7,438 nt of DNA from JAWKIJ01 sp041394325 (GTDB lineage: Bacteria; Actinomycetota; Acidimicrobiia; Acidimicrobiales; Microtrichaceae): positions 1-7,438 of the forward strand of contig JAWKIJ010000002.1 of assembly GCA_041394325.1 (NCBI GenBank). Direction: 5' to 3'. Both the position numbers and the translations under genes were made by a program. The notes under the pieces were generated by a model, which saw nothing but the letters and a program-made list of their open reading frames with translations, was not told the origin of the DNA and ran no database searches. Below, in pieces: positions 1-6,301 of this stretch (positions within the stretch are counted from its first letter, which is position 1; every line of letters begins with the position of its first letter).

Positions 1-1
1 C

Positions 2-1444
2 GACAACTCGACGGACCGGGCACGCGGGGCGTTGCTCGGTCTCGCGGTGGGCGACGCCGTCGGCACGACGCTCGAGTTCCGGAGCCCCGGCACGTTCGAG
101 CCAATCGACGACATGGTCGGCGGAGGCCCCTTCGGCCTGGAGGCCGGCCAGTGGACCGATGACACCTCGATGGCGTTGTGCCTCGCGGAGTCCCTGGTGG
201 ACACCCGACGCGACGACCCTGCCGACCAACTCCGCCGCTACGCGGCCTGGTATCGCGACGGTGTCCTGTCCTCCACCGGGGCGTGCTTCGACATCGGCGG
301 TACGACCCGACGCGCGATCGAACGCTTCGAGCGCGACGGGTCGGTCACCGACGCGACGGTCGACCAGGAGGCCGCGGCCAACGGCTCGCTGATGCGCCTC
401 GCACCGGTGTCGATCCGCTACGCCGCCGACCCCGAGGTGGCCGCCGAGCGCGCCGAGGCGAGCTCGCGGACCACCCATCCCGCCGAACGCCCGTCCCACG
501 CGTGCCGTGTCCTCGCGACGATGACGGCCGAATTGATCGACGGCCGAGCGCCGAAGGCGGTGTTCGCCCGGGGACGACGCTGGCCGACCCCGATGCATCC
601 CGAGGTCGAGCGGGTCGCCGCCGGCTCGTATCTCGAGCGTGAGCCGCCCGACATCCGAGGCTCCGGCTACTCGGTCGACGCTCTCGAAGCGGCGTGCTGG
701 GCGGTTGCGGGGGCCGACGACTTCCGCAGTGCGGTGCTGAGAGCGGCCAACCTGGGCGACGACGCCGACACGACCGCGGCGATCGCCGGCCAGCTCGCCG
801 GAGCACGCTGGGGTTCGACCGGGATTCCCCGGGAATGGCGCGAGGTGACGTTGGCGCCGCGCGTCGTCGAACTCGCCGACCGGCTGTTCGCCCTCGGCGG
901 TGGCGAGGTGCCCCATCGGTGGTCGCACGACTACTTCCTCCATGCCTGGTGGGTCCGGCCGGGACGGGTGCTGGCCGGGGAGTACCCCGGTGACCCCGAC
1001 CCGGCGCGCGCCCGGGAACGACTCGACCTGCTGGTGGATGCCGGAATTCGGCGCTTCGTCGACCTGACGACACCCGAGGACCACCTGGCGCCCTACGCGT
1101 CGATCCTCGACGAGATCTCCGGTGCCCGGGGAGTCGAACTCGCGCACCTCCCCTTTCCCATCCCCGATTTCGGGGTCGCCGCCGACGAGACCACCTATGA
1201 CCGGATCGCGACGATCCTCGACGACCAACGCAGCGGTCCGGCCTACGTCCACTGCTGGGGCGGGGTCGGGCGAACCGGCACCGTGGTGGGCTCCTACCTC
1301 GCACATCGTGGGCGGTCCTTCGAGCAGATCCGACTCGAGATCGCATCGTTGCGAGACGCGACCTGCAAGGCCGACCGGCATGCACCGGAGACCCCCGAGC
1401 AACTGGCCGTCATCGAACGGACGGTGCTGCGAATCGACGGCTGA
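2..1444 (+). CDS. ADP-ribosylglycohydrolase fused to a tyrosine/dual-specificity phosphatase (5' end outside window)
   Basis: Seen: the frame is open from base 2 and codes DNSTDRARGA directly before LLGLAVGDAVG, the usual first helix of ADP-ribosylglycohydrolases. The TTG at 32 is therefore probably an internal Leu, and the true start lies left of the window. Numbering from that TTG: domain 1 (about 1-285) has E15 in the LEF motif, metal-binding TDDTSM (D43, D44), CFDIGGTT, NGSLMRLAP, TTHP and the second metal motif GDDADT (D243, D244, D246). Domain 2 (about 300-470) has a likely general acid D379 in PIPDFG and the phosphatase loop HCWGGVGRTGT (C408, R414; a CX5R signature). Known: ARH/DraG enzymes remove ADP-ribose from proteins or cleave related bonds with two Mg ions; CX5R enzymes use a cysteinyl-phosphate intermediate. 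No signal peptide is visible in this partial sequence, so a cytoplasmic location is inferred. Substrates are unknown. All key residues seem intact in both domains, so both activities are plausible. It ends 98 bp before the next gene on the same strand. Confidence 0.9.
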   Translation, partial: DNSTDRARGALLGLAVGDAVGTTLEFRSPGTFEPIDDMVGGGPFGLEAGQWTDDTSMALCLAESLVDTRRDDPADQLRRYAAWYRDGVLSSTGACFDIGGTTRRAIERFERDGSVTDATVDQEAAANGSLMRLAPVSIRYAADPEVAAERAEASSRTTHPAERPSHACRVLATMTAELIDGRAPKAVFARGRRWPTPMHPEVERVAAGSYLEREPPDIRGSGYSVDALEAACWAVAGADDFRSAVLRAANLGDDADTTAAIAGQLAGARWGSTGIPREWREVTLAPRVVELADRLFALGGGEVPHRWSHDYFLHAWWVRPGRVLAGEYPGDPDPARARERLDLLVDAGIRRFVDLTTPEDHLAPYASILDEISGARGVELAHLPFPIPDFGVAADETTYDRIATILDDQRSGPAYVHCWGGVGRTGTVVGSYLAHRGRSFEQIRLEIASLRDATCKADRHAPETPEQLAVIERTVLRIDG

Positions 1445-1532
1445 GCGCGGGTCGCCGAACCCGTCGCGACCGCTCATTTCCGCGTCGAGTCGGCCGATTG
1501 GATCATCGACGGTGGTCACTCCGACCCACGCC

Positions 1533-1536
1533 GAGG
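1533..1536 (+). promoter_or_regulatory. Shine-Dalgarno GAGG deciding the GGDEF start
   Basis: GAGG lies six bases before the ATG at 1543. The in-frame TTG at 1498 lacks a comparable purine-rich site, so the ATG is preferred and the protein is 532 rather than 547 residues. A later in-frame ATG at 1588 is a weaker alternative. Confidence 0.55.
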
Positions 1537-1542
1537 TTCCCC

Positions 1543-3141
1543 ATGAGCCCTGCCACGCTTCCCGCCATCAGTCACGCCGTGCGGCGCATGACCACGATCT
1601 TCTCGTGGGCGGTGCTGGTGATCGCCACGGCGACCCTCGTCGGCTGGGCCACCTCGGTGGTCGGCCTCCGGACCGGCCGGCTGTTCGAAACGCCCGTCGC
1701 TCCCAACACCGCGGTCTCCCTCGTCGTGCTCGCGTTCTGCGTGACCCGACTCCAGGACCTCCGTCCCGACGCGACGTTGCGGGCGGTCCGAACCGCCACG
1801 TGTGCCGTGGGTCTGCTGTCCATCGCCACCCTCGTGGAGTACGTCGCGGCCGTCGACCTGGGGATCGACCACTGGTTCGCGGCGATGTTCGGCCACGGCG
1901 ACCTCAGCACGCGACCCTCGCCACACAGCGCCGTGACACTGATGGTGCTCAGCGCGTGGGTGCTGTCGTGCACGGTCGACCGACGCTCGGCGAGGATCGG
2001 CCGCTCGATCGCCGCGTGCGCGTCGGCGTTCCTCATCTACCAGGCGGGGATGGGCCTGATCCTCGGGGTCAACTACCTCGCGGGGATCCGAGACGCTACC
2101 GGGATGGCGCCGGTGGCGTTCGTCATGCTGTCGCTGCTGTTCGGAGCGATGCTGTCGCTGCCGAGCGGTCCGCTCGGCGACCTCCTCCGCTCGGAAGGGC
2201 CGGGCGGTCGTCTCCTGCGCACGATGGTGCCCGCCGCGGTGATCACCGTGCTCACCGCCACCGCGATCGCCGACGCGCTCGCGGATCGCGACGTGATCGA
2301 CGGGACCGACGCGCTCTACCTGGTGAGCGGTCTGACGTGTGTGCTGCTCGTCGGCCAGCTGATCTGGATGGCGATCACCTCACATCATGAGTTCGAGGAC
2401 CGCCTCCGCCTCGAGGACCAGCTCGAGAAGCTCGCGTTGACCGACGGCCAGACGGGCGTGATGAACCGGCGGGCATTCGAACAGGCGCTGACACGCCAGC
2501 TGGCCGTGGCGGCAAGGCACCCCGACTATCCGGTCACGGTCGTGCTCGTCGACCTCGACGGCCTGAAGCGCGTCAACGACTCACTCGGCCACTCGGCGGG
2601 TGACGTGTTCATCGTCGGAGTGGCCGACGCGATGGTCGGACTGTCACGGACGTCGGATTGCGTCGCCCGGATCGGTGGCGACGAGTTCGCGCTGATGTTG
2701 CCGTCGACGACAGCGACCGGAGGTTTCCTGGTGGCGCAACGGTTGGTGGACGCGGTGGCCGGACTGGCGCTCGAGGGCCACGGTATGACCATCGGCTGTT
2801 CGGTGAGCGCCGGGGTGGCATCGAGCATCGAGGGCTACCTCCTGGCGGAGGATCTACTTGCGGCCGCCGACTGGGCGATGTACCGGGCGAAGGCGGCGGG
2901 TGGCGGCCGGACGCGGATCGCCCCGGCGATCGGCTCCACGCCGTCGACGGCGGTCGAGCCGGCGCCGTTCGGAGGTGACACGACGATCACCGTGTCGCCG
3001 GCACTGACGCGCCGCGAACCCGACGCGACGGGCGGCGGTGCGCGCAACGTCACGACCGGTACCGATGAAGCACCCACGGTCGCCGCGCCGGTCCTCGGCG
3101 CACCGCCGCTCGACACGCCCACCACCGAAGACGTCGCCTGA
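1543..3141 (+). CDS. Membrane-bound diguanylate cyclase (GGDEF protein) with about eight TM helices
   Basis: Role: makes cyclic di-GMP from two GTP at the inner face of the membrane. Seen in the 532-residue protein: hydrophobic segments at roughly 19-41, 56-70, 83-102, 129-145, 155-176, 186-206, 226-246 and 257-279; a charged, probably coiled linker at 281-298; then LALTDGQTGVMNRRAF, the usual beginning of a GGDEF domain. Active-site features are present: D337 in VDLDGLKRVND, N345, D354, and GGDEF at 378-382. RTSD at 369-372, five residues before GGDEF, fits the inhibitory I-site, so product feedback is likely. The sensor half carries a repeated pattern, APNTAVSLVVLAF (53-65) and SPHSAVTLMVLSA (126-138), with a weaker third copy at 186-201. 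I recognise this as a membrane module seen before PAS or GGDEF domains but cannot name its ligand. Residues from about 461 on are Pro/Ala/Thr/Gly-rich and probably disordered. No EAL domain. It may be co-transcribed with the upstream enzyme gene (98-bp gap). Confidence 0.92.
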   Translation: MSPATLPAISHAVRRMTTIFSWAVLVIATATLVGWATSVVGLRTGRLFETPVAPNTAVSLVVLAFCVTRLQDLRPDATLRAVRTATCAVGLLSIATLVEYVAAVDLGIDHWFAAMFGHGDLSTRPSPHSAVTLMVLSAWVLSCTVDRRSARIGRSIAACASAFLIYQAGMGLILGVNYLAGIRDATGMAPVAFVMLSLLFGAMLSLPSGPLGDLLRSEGPGGRLLRTMVPAAVITVLTATAIADALADRDVIDGTDALYLVSGLTCVLLVGQLIWMAITSHHEFEDRLRLEDQLEKLALTDGQTGVMNRRAFEQALTRQLAVAARHPDYPVTVVLVDLDGLKRVNDSLGHSAGDVFIVGVADAMVGLSRTSDCVARIGGDEFALMLPSTTATGGFLVAQRLVDAVAGLALEGHGMTIGCSVSAGVASSIEGYLLAEDLLAAADWAMYRAKAAGGGRTRIAPAIGSTPSTAVEPAPFGGDTTITVSPALTRREPDATGGGARNVTTGTDEAPTVAAPVLGAPPLDTPTTEDVA

Positions 3142-3352
3142 GAGGCCTCCAACGCCGAGGGCCGCCGTTCGGAGCAGTGTCCGCACCTTGCCGTCGTTCC
3201 CGGCGGTGGCGGGCCGGTGTTCCGGTCTGCAGCTGCCAACAATGACACGGGCACGTCGCGCGCTCCCGAGCGTCCTCACCAGCCGTCGGCGATCCGCTGA
3301 GCGCCCCACCATGGGTATTGCGGGGCGACACGTACAATCCGCGGTGCAATAC
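3142..3352. other. Intergenic stretch before the tRNA
   Basis: These 211 bp between the GGDEF stop and the tRNA hold no ORF with coding character on either strand. Long reverse-strand frames running through here are shadows of the GGDEF gene and of the tRNA. I see no clear stem followed by a T-run that would qualify as a terminator for the GGDEF gene. The only signal recognised is the -10-like hexamer just before the tRNA. Confidence 0.6.
3333..3338 (+). promoter_or_regulatory. Candidate -10 box for tRNA-Thr
   Basis: TACAAT differs from the consensus TATAAT at one base and lies 14 bases before the first tRNA base, giving a start of transcription near 3345 and a short leader. No good -35 hexamer sits at the standard 16-18 bp spacing, so the assignment rests on the -10 and its position. 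Confidence 0.45.
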
Positions 3353-3426
3353 GCCCGAATAGCTCAGTTGGCCAGAGCAGCTGTCTTGTAAACAGCAGGT
3401 CCTCGGTTCGAATCCGAGTTCGGGCT
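3353..3426 (+). tRNA. tRNA-Thr (anticodon TGT)
   Basis: All four arms can be drawn. The acceptor stem GCCCGAA (3353-3359) pairs with TTCGGGC (3419-3425). The D-stem is GCTC/GAGC (3362-3365 with 3375-3378). The anticodon stem is GCTGT/ACAGC (3380-3384 with 3392-3396), with loop CTTGTAA. The T-stem is CTCGG/CCGAG, with loop TTCGAAT. The anticodon at 3387-3389 is TGT, which reads the Thr codon ACA and possibly other ACN codons by wobble. The discriminator base is T at 3426. The next bases are CCCA, so the 3' CCA is not encoded in register and would be added by nucleotidyltransferase. The left end of the ISL3 element begins only ten bases downstream, so the native 3' processing and termination region has probably been displaced. 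Confidence 0.97.
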
Positions 3427-3435
3427 CCCAATTCT

Positions 3436-3459
3436 GGCTCCCCTGACGCATCCGTGGGT
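3436..3459 (+). repeat. ISL3 left terminal inverted repeat
   Basis: This 24-bp end begins GGCTCCCCTGAC and finishes ATCCGTGGGT. It matches the reverse complement of 6301-6324 at 20 of 24 positions, with mismatches at positions 4, 6, 13 and 14. The outer edge is ten bases from the tRNA 3' end. Confidence 0.8.
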
Positions 3460-3483
3460 GGCTGAGTAGCCCATCCGCGGGTG
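3449..3483 (+). repeat. Subterminal direct repeat in the ISL3 left end
   Basis: CATCCGTGGGTG (3449-3460) recurs as CATCCGCGGGTG (3472-3483), 11 of 12 identical and 23 bp apart. The first copy overlaps the inner, best-conserved part of the terminal inverted repeat, so the second may be an extra transposase-binding site. This is inferred from position only. Confidence 0.45.
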
Positions 3484-3551
3484 CACCCCGTTCTGGTTCC
3501 TACGTTTCTGGGCTGTCTGAAGGCTTCGGAGCGAAGGGCAGAACGGGGTGC
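3483..3551 (+). promoter_or_regulatory. Inverted repeat/hairpin covering the ISL3 transposase start
   Basis: GCACCCCGTTCTG (3483-3495) is the exact reverse complement of 3539-3551, which contains the GTG start at 3548-3550. Inside the 43-base loop a smaller stem, CTTCG (3524-3528) with CGAAG (3532-3536), overlaps the Shine-Dalgarno-like GAAGGG (3533-3538). A transcript entering from outside, for example reading through the tRNA, could fold so that both ribosome-binding site and start are hidden. Known: some IS elements limit transposase made from external transcripts in this way. Its operation here is inference. Confidence 0.5.
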
Positions 3552-4169
3552 GAAACGCGAGGGTATGGCAACAGGTGTTGGGGCTGGCGCGCACGGTCAT
3601 CGAGGCGGTCGTGTTCGACGAGGACGTCGGAGCGGTGGTGGTCTCGGTGCGGCCGCTCAAGGGTGCTTCGCGCCGGTGTGGGCGCTGCGGGCGGCGAGGT
3701 CCGTGGTTCGACCGCGGTGAGGGTCGTCGACGGTGGCGGGCGCTGGATCTGGGCACGGTCCAGGTCTGGTTGGAGGCCGACGCGCCACGAGTCTCATGTC
3801 GGGAGCACGGTCCAACGGTGGTCCAGGTGCCGTGGGCCCGCCACGGGGTGGGCCACACCCGGGACTTCGACGACACGGTGGCGTGGCTGGCCACCCGGTG
3901 CTCCAAGACGGCGGTCACTGAGTTGATGCGGATCGCCTGGCGGACCGTGGGTGCGATCGTGTCGCGAGTGTCGGCTGACATCGACGCGGCGGTCGACCGC
4001 CTGGAGGGACTGCGACGGATCGGGATCGACGAGATCTCCTACAAGCGCGGCCATCGCTACCTCACCGTGGTCGTCGACCACGACACCGGGGCGTTGGTGT
4101 GGGCTGCTGCGGGTCGTGACGAGGCCACCCTGGGAGGGTTCTTCGACGCTCTCGGCCCGGAGCGGTCCG
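3548..4169 (+). pseudogene. ISL3-family transposase, 5' part (disrupted)
   Basis: Codes the first 207 residues of an ISL3 (zf-ISL3/DDE) transposase up to the IS256 insertion. Start: GTG at 3548, with GAAGGG nine bases upstream; the protein begins VRNARVWQQVLG, as is usual in the family. Seen: a zinc-binding set C44, C47, C84 and H87; a helix-turn-helix-like stretch around 98-140 (HTRDFDDTVAWLA through MRIAWRTVGAI); and the first catalytic acid D161 in IGIDEISYKRG. The insertion falls after PERS, between the first and second catalytic aspartates. Reading on into the IS256 left end adds about 15 foreign residues and stops at 4214-4216, giving a 222-residue product. That product lacks D216 and E391 and should be inactive as a transposase; it might still bind the ends through its N-terminal domain. 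Apart from the insertion no frameshift or internal stop is seen, which suggests a fairly recent event. Confidence 0.9.
4162..4169 (+). repeat. Target-site duplication, left copy (GCGGTCCG)
   Basis: The same eight bases occur at 5617-5624, immediately outside the opposite end of the IS256 element. Eight to nine bp is the usual duplication length for this family. Confidence 0.9.
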
Positions 4170-4194
4170 GGGCGTGTCAGATGGTCTGTGTAGG
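4170..4194 (+). repeat. IS256-type left inverted repeat
   Basis: Begins GGGCGTGTCA and ends TCTGTGTAGG. It aligns without gaps to the reverse complement of 5592-5616, with mismatches at positions 2, 5, 11, 12, 14 and 15. The inner ten bases are identical at both ends, as expected of the transposase-binding part. Confidence 0.85.
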
Positions 4195-4209
4195 AGCTCC
4201 TCATCCAGT

Positions 4210-4213
4210 GAGG
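4210..4213 (+). promoter_or_regulatory. Shine-Dalgarno GAGG of the IS256 transposase
   Basis: GAGG seven bases before the ATG at 4221 supports this start over the next in-frame ATG at 4233. Confidence 0.55.
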
Positions 4214-4220
4214 TAGTGAC

Positions 4221-5573
4221 ATGACAACCGTGATGACCAACGATGAAGTGATGGGTTCGGCCGAGCAGGAAGCGGTTTCCCAGCTTGTCGATGCTGGGCT
4301 GCTCGATGAGCTGATGGCCCAGGTCGATGCTGGCGAGCTCCAGCTGACCGGTGAGGGCGGGTTCTTGCCCGGCCTGATCAAGGCGGTGCTCGAGCGGGGC
4401 CTGGCGGCTGAGCTGACCGGGCACTTGGGCTACGAGAAGGGCGATCCGGCCGGGCGAGGCTCGCCGAACTCGCGGAACGGGTTCACACCGAAGACGATCT
4501 CGACCGAGGTCGGCGACGTTGCCTTGGAGACGCCCCGGGACCGGGCCGGCAGCTTCGAGCCCCGTCTCGTGCCCAAGGGCGCCCGGCGGGTCGGGGGCCT
4601 CGACGAGATGATCATCTCGCTCTACGCCGGTGGGATGACCGTGCGGGACATCCAGGCCCACCTGGCCCGCACGATCGGCACCGAGCTGAGCCACGAGACG
4701 ATCTCGAAGATCACCGATGCCGTGTTGGAGGAGGTCAAGGCCTGGCAGTCCCGCCCGCTGGAGGAGCTCTACCCGATCGTCTACCTCGACGCCCTCGTCG
4801 TGAAGGTCCGTGATGGCCACCAGGTCCGCAACAAGGCCGCCCACATCGCCATCGGCGTCGATCTCGACGGGATCAAGCACGTGCTGGGGATCTGGGTCCA
4901 GGCCACCGAGGGCGCCAAGTTCTGGGCCGGGGTCTGCGCCGAGCTGGCCAACCGGGGCGTCAAGGACGTGCTCATCGTGTGCTGCGATGGGCTCACGGGG
5001 TTCCCCGAGGCGATCGAGGCGACCTGGCCCCGAGCCACTGTGCAGACCTGCACGGTCCATTTGATCCGGGCCTCGATGCGCTTCGTGTCCTACAAGGACC
5101 GCAAGCGCGTCGCCGCCGCCCTCAAGGCCATCTACACCGCCCCGACCGCAGACGCGGCCGAGGCTGCCCTGCTGGACTTCGCGGAGTCCGAGCTCGGGCA
5201 GCGCTACCCGGCCACGGTCTCGACCTGGACCGCCGCGTGGGAGCGGTTCATCCCGTTCCTGGAGTTCCCGCCCGAGCTGCGCCGGGTCATCTACACGACC
5301 AACGCGATCGAGTCGCTGAACTACCAGCTCCGCAAGATCATCAAGAACCGAGGGCACTTCCCCAGCGACGACGCCGTCATCAAGCTGCTCTGGCTCGCGA
5401 TCCGCGACATCGAGGACAAGCGGGCCCGCCAACGAGCCGCCGAGGTCGGCAAGCCCCGCAACGAGCGCAAGGCCGCCGGCCACCTCGTCGAAGGCGCCAC
5501 CACCCACGGCTGGAAAGCCGCCCTCGGCGCCCTCGCCCTCGCCTACCCCGACCGGCTCGCAGGCCGGATCTGA
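4221..5573 (+). CDS. IS256-family transposase (Mutator-type DDE, intact)
   Basis: A 450-residue RNase H-fold transposase that cuts and rejoins the ends of its own element. Seen: the N-terminal family signature FLPGLIKAVLERGLAAELTGH, then SPNSRNGFTPKTI and ETPRDRAGSFEP. The catalytic triad is D190 in VYLDALVVKVRDG, D256 in VCCDGLTGFPEAI and E364 in TTNAIESLNYQLRK. The D-66-D-108-E spacing equals that of the reference IS256 enzyme. The C277/H280 pair in TCTVHLIR and the GHFPSDDAVIKLLWLA stretch are also typical. Length is normal for the family; no frameshift or internal stop. The stop codon lies 18 bp before the right inverted repeat. The reverse strand across this gene holds a 507-residue open frame, which is only a shadow of the high-GC code. 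Expression may depend on a promoter inside the left end or on outside transcription; I see no convincing promoter. Confidence 0.97.
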   Translation: MTTVMTNDEVMGSAEQEAVSQLVDAGLLDELMAQVDAGELQLTGEGGFLPGLIKAVLERGLAAELTGHLGYEKGDPAGRGSPNSRNGFTPKTISTEVGDVALETPRDRAGSFEPRLVPKGARRVGGLDEMIISLYAGGMTVRDIQAHLARTIGTELSHETISKITDAVLEEVKAWQSRPLEELYPIVYLDALVVKVRDGHQVRNKAAHIAIGVDLDGIKHVLGIWVQATEGAKFWAGVCAELANRGVKDVLIVCCDGLTGFPEAIEATWPRATVQTCTVHLIRASMRFVSYKDRKRVAAALKAIYTAPTADAAEAALLDFAESELGQRYPATVSTWTAAWERFIPFLEFPPELRRVIYTTNAIESLNYQLRKIIKNRGHFPSDDAVIKLLWLAIRDIEDKRARQRAAEVGKPRNERKAAGHLVEGATTHGWKAALGALALAYPDRLAGRI

Positions 5574-5591
5574 CCAACCAACCACGAGCTA

Positions 5592-5616
5592 CCTACACAG
5601 AAGACTTGACAGGCTC
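5592..5616 (-). repeat. IS256-type right inverted repeat
   Basis: Read on the minus strand it begins GAGCCTGTCA and ends TCTGTGTAGG, matching the left end at 19 of 25 positions. The outer edge abuts the right copy of GCGGTCCG exactly. Confidence 0.85.
5606..5611 (+). promoter_or_regulatory. Outward-facing -35 hexamer in the IS256 right end
   Basis: TTGACA is a perfect -35 consensus pointing out of the element into the ISL3 3' half. The bases 17 bp downstream (GATCAC at 5629-5634) match TATAAT at only three of six positions, so no strong promoter is formed at this locus. It could form one at another target or at a circle junction. Known: some IS256-family members activate neighbours by such hybrid promoters. 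Confidence 0.4.
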
Positions 5617-5624
5617 GCGGTCCG
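5617..5624 (+). repeat. Target-site duplication, right copy (GCGGTCCG)
   Basis: Direct repeat of 4162-4169. Joining base 4169 to base 5625 re-creates the codon GCC and the restored peptide ALGPERSAQITHVSAD, as expected for an uninterrupted ISL3 transposase. Confidence 0.9.
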
Positions 5625-6301
5625 CCCAGATCACCCACGTCAGCGCGGATGCCGCCGAATGGATCGCCAAGGTCGTCGCCGAACGCTGCCCCAACGCCAT
5701 CCGCTGCGCGGACGCGTTCCACGTCGTGGCGTGGGCCACCGATGCGCTCGACGAAGTCCGCCGCCAGGCCTGGAACGACGCCCGAGCCATCGCGGGAGGC
5801 GAAGGCCGGCGACGACGGGGCCGACCACGCCGTGACGCACCGCCCCGCCCGGGCCACGAACGGGCCCGAGCGCTCAAGCACGCCCGCTACGCGCTCTGGA
5901 AGAACCCCGAGAACCTCACCGACCGACAACAAGAGAAGCTTGCCTGGGTGGCCAAGACCGATCCACGACTGCACCGGGCCTATCTGCTCAAAGAAGGGCT
6001 ACGCCTGGTGTTCCAACTCAAGGGCGAGGCCGGCAAGGAAGCGCTCGACCGGTGGATCACCTGGGCCCGCCGATGCCGCATCCCCGCCTTTGTCGCATTG
6101 CAGAGGCGCATCGTGAAACACCGTGTCGCCATCGACGCCGCCTTGGACTCGGGCCTGTCGAACGCCCTGGTCGAATCGACCAACACCAAGATCCGACTCA
6201 TCACCCGAGTCGCTTTCGGATTCCACGGCCCCGAGCCCCTCATCGCCCTCGCCATGCTCAGCCTCGGCAACCACCCACCAGCCCTCCCCGGTCGAAACTG
6301 A
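5625..6301 (+). pseudogene. ISL3-family transposase, 3' part (disrupted)
   Basis: The remaining 225 residues of the split ISL3 transposase, 208-432 in the restored protein (the codon for 208 straddles the junction). Seen: the second catalytic acid D216 in THVSADAAEWIAKVV; the family stretch CADAFHVVAWATDALDEV; a basic region with many Arg residues near 260-280; and the third acid E391 in NALVESTNTKIRL, followed by FGFHGPEPLIALAMLSLG near the C-terminus. The frame is open to the TGA at 6299-6301, whose last base is the first base of the right inverted repeat. This half has no start or ribosome-binding site of its own. The same frame is open for about 640 bp back into the IS256 gene, but that upstream part is a shadow in the wrong frame and not a real N-terminus. 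Probably not expressed as a functional protein. Confidence 0.9.

Larger units (their letters stand above)
4170..5616 (+). mobile_element. Complete IS256-family insertion sequence
   Basis: A 1447-bp element bounded by 25-bp imperfect inverted repeats (19 of 25 match) at 4170-4194 and 5592-5616, and flanked on both sides by the 8-bp duplication GCGGTCCG. It carries one full-length transposase gene, on the same strand as the ISL3 gene it interrupts. Ends, duplication and DDE residues are all present, so the element may be autonomous and recently moved. The insertion plus duplication adds 1455 bp, a multiple of three, so the two ISL3 halves remain in the same frame although stops inside the element separate them. 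Confidence 0.93.

Noticed and set aside
345..1385. 346-codon reverse-strand frame opposite the ADP-ribosylglycohydrolase gene
   Set aside because: Arg/Pro/Ser-rich shadow without recognisable motifs; the forward frame has two complete domain signatures.
1448..1463. Small stem (CGGGT/ACCCG) just after the first gene, as a terminator
   Set aside because: Only five pairs with a six-base loop and no following T-run; too weak to call a terminator.
1122..2390. 422-codon forward frame bridging the phosphatase domain and the GGDEF gene
   Set aside because: Arg/Pro-rich out-of-frame translation across two well-supported genes.
3050..3451. Reverse-strand open frame of 133 codons containing GFEPRTCCLQDSCS
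   Set aside because: The protein-like part is the antisense translation of tRNA-Thr, a well-known source of false gene calls; the rest is antisense to the GGDEF tail and the intergenic region.
4062..5585. 507-codon reverse-strand frame opposite the IS256 transposase
   Set aside because: Composition is Gly/Asp/Leu/Val-rich, without any domain signature, as expected for the complement of high-GC codons. The forward transposase explains the DNA fully.
4979..6301. 440-codon forward frame that runs through the IS256 gene into the ISL3 3' half
   Set aside because: Only the part after 5625 is real coding sequence. The first two thirds are a wrong-frame shadow of the IS256 transposase, rich in Arg and Pro. 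It stays open because the insertion adds a multiple of three bases and the DNA is GC-rich.
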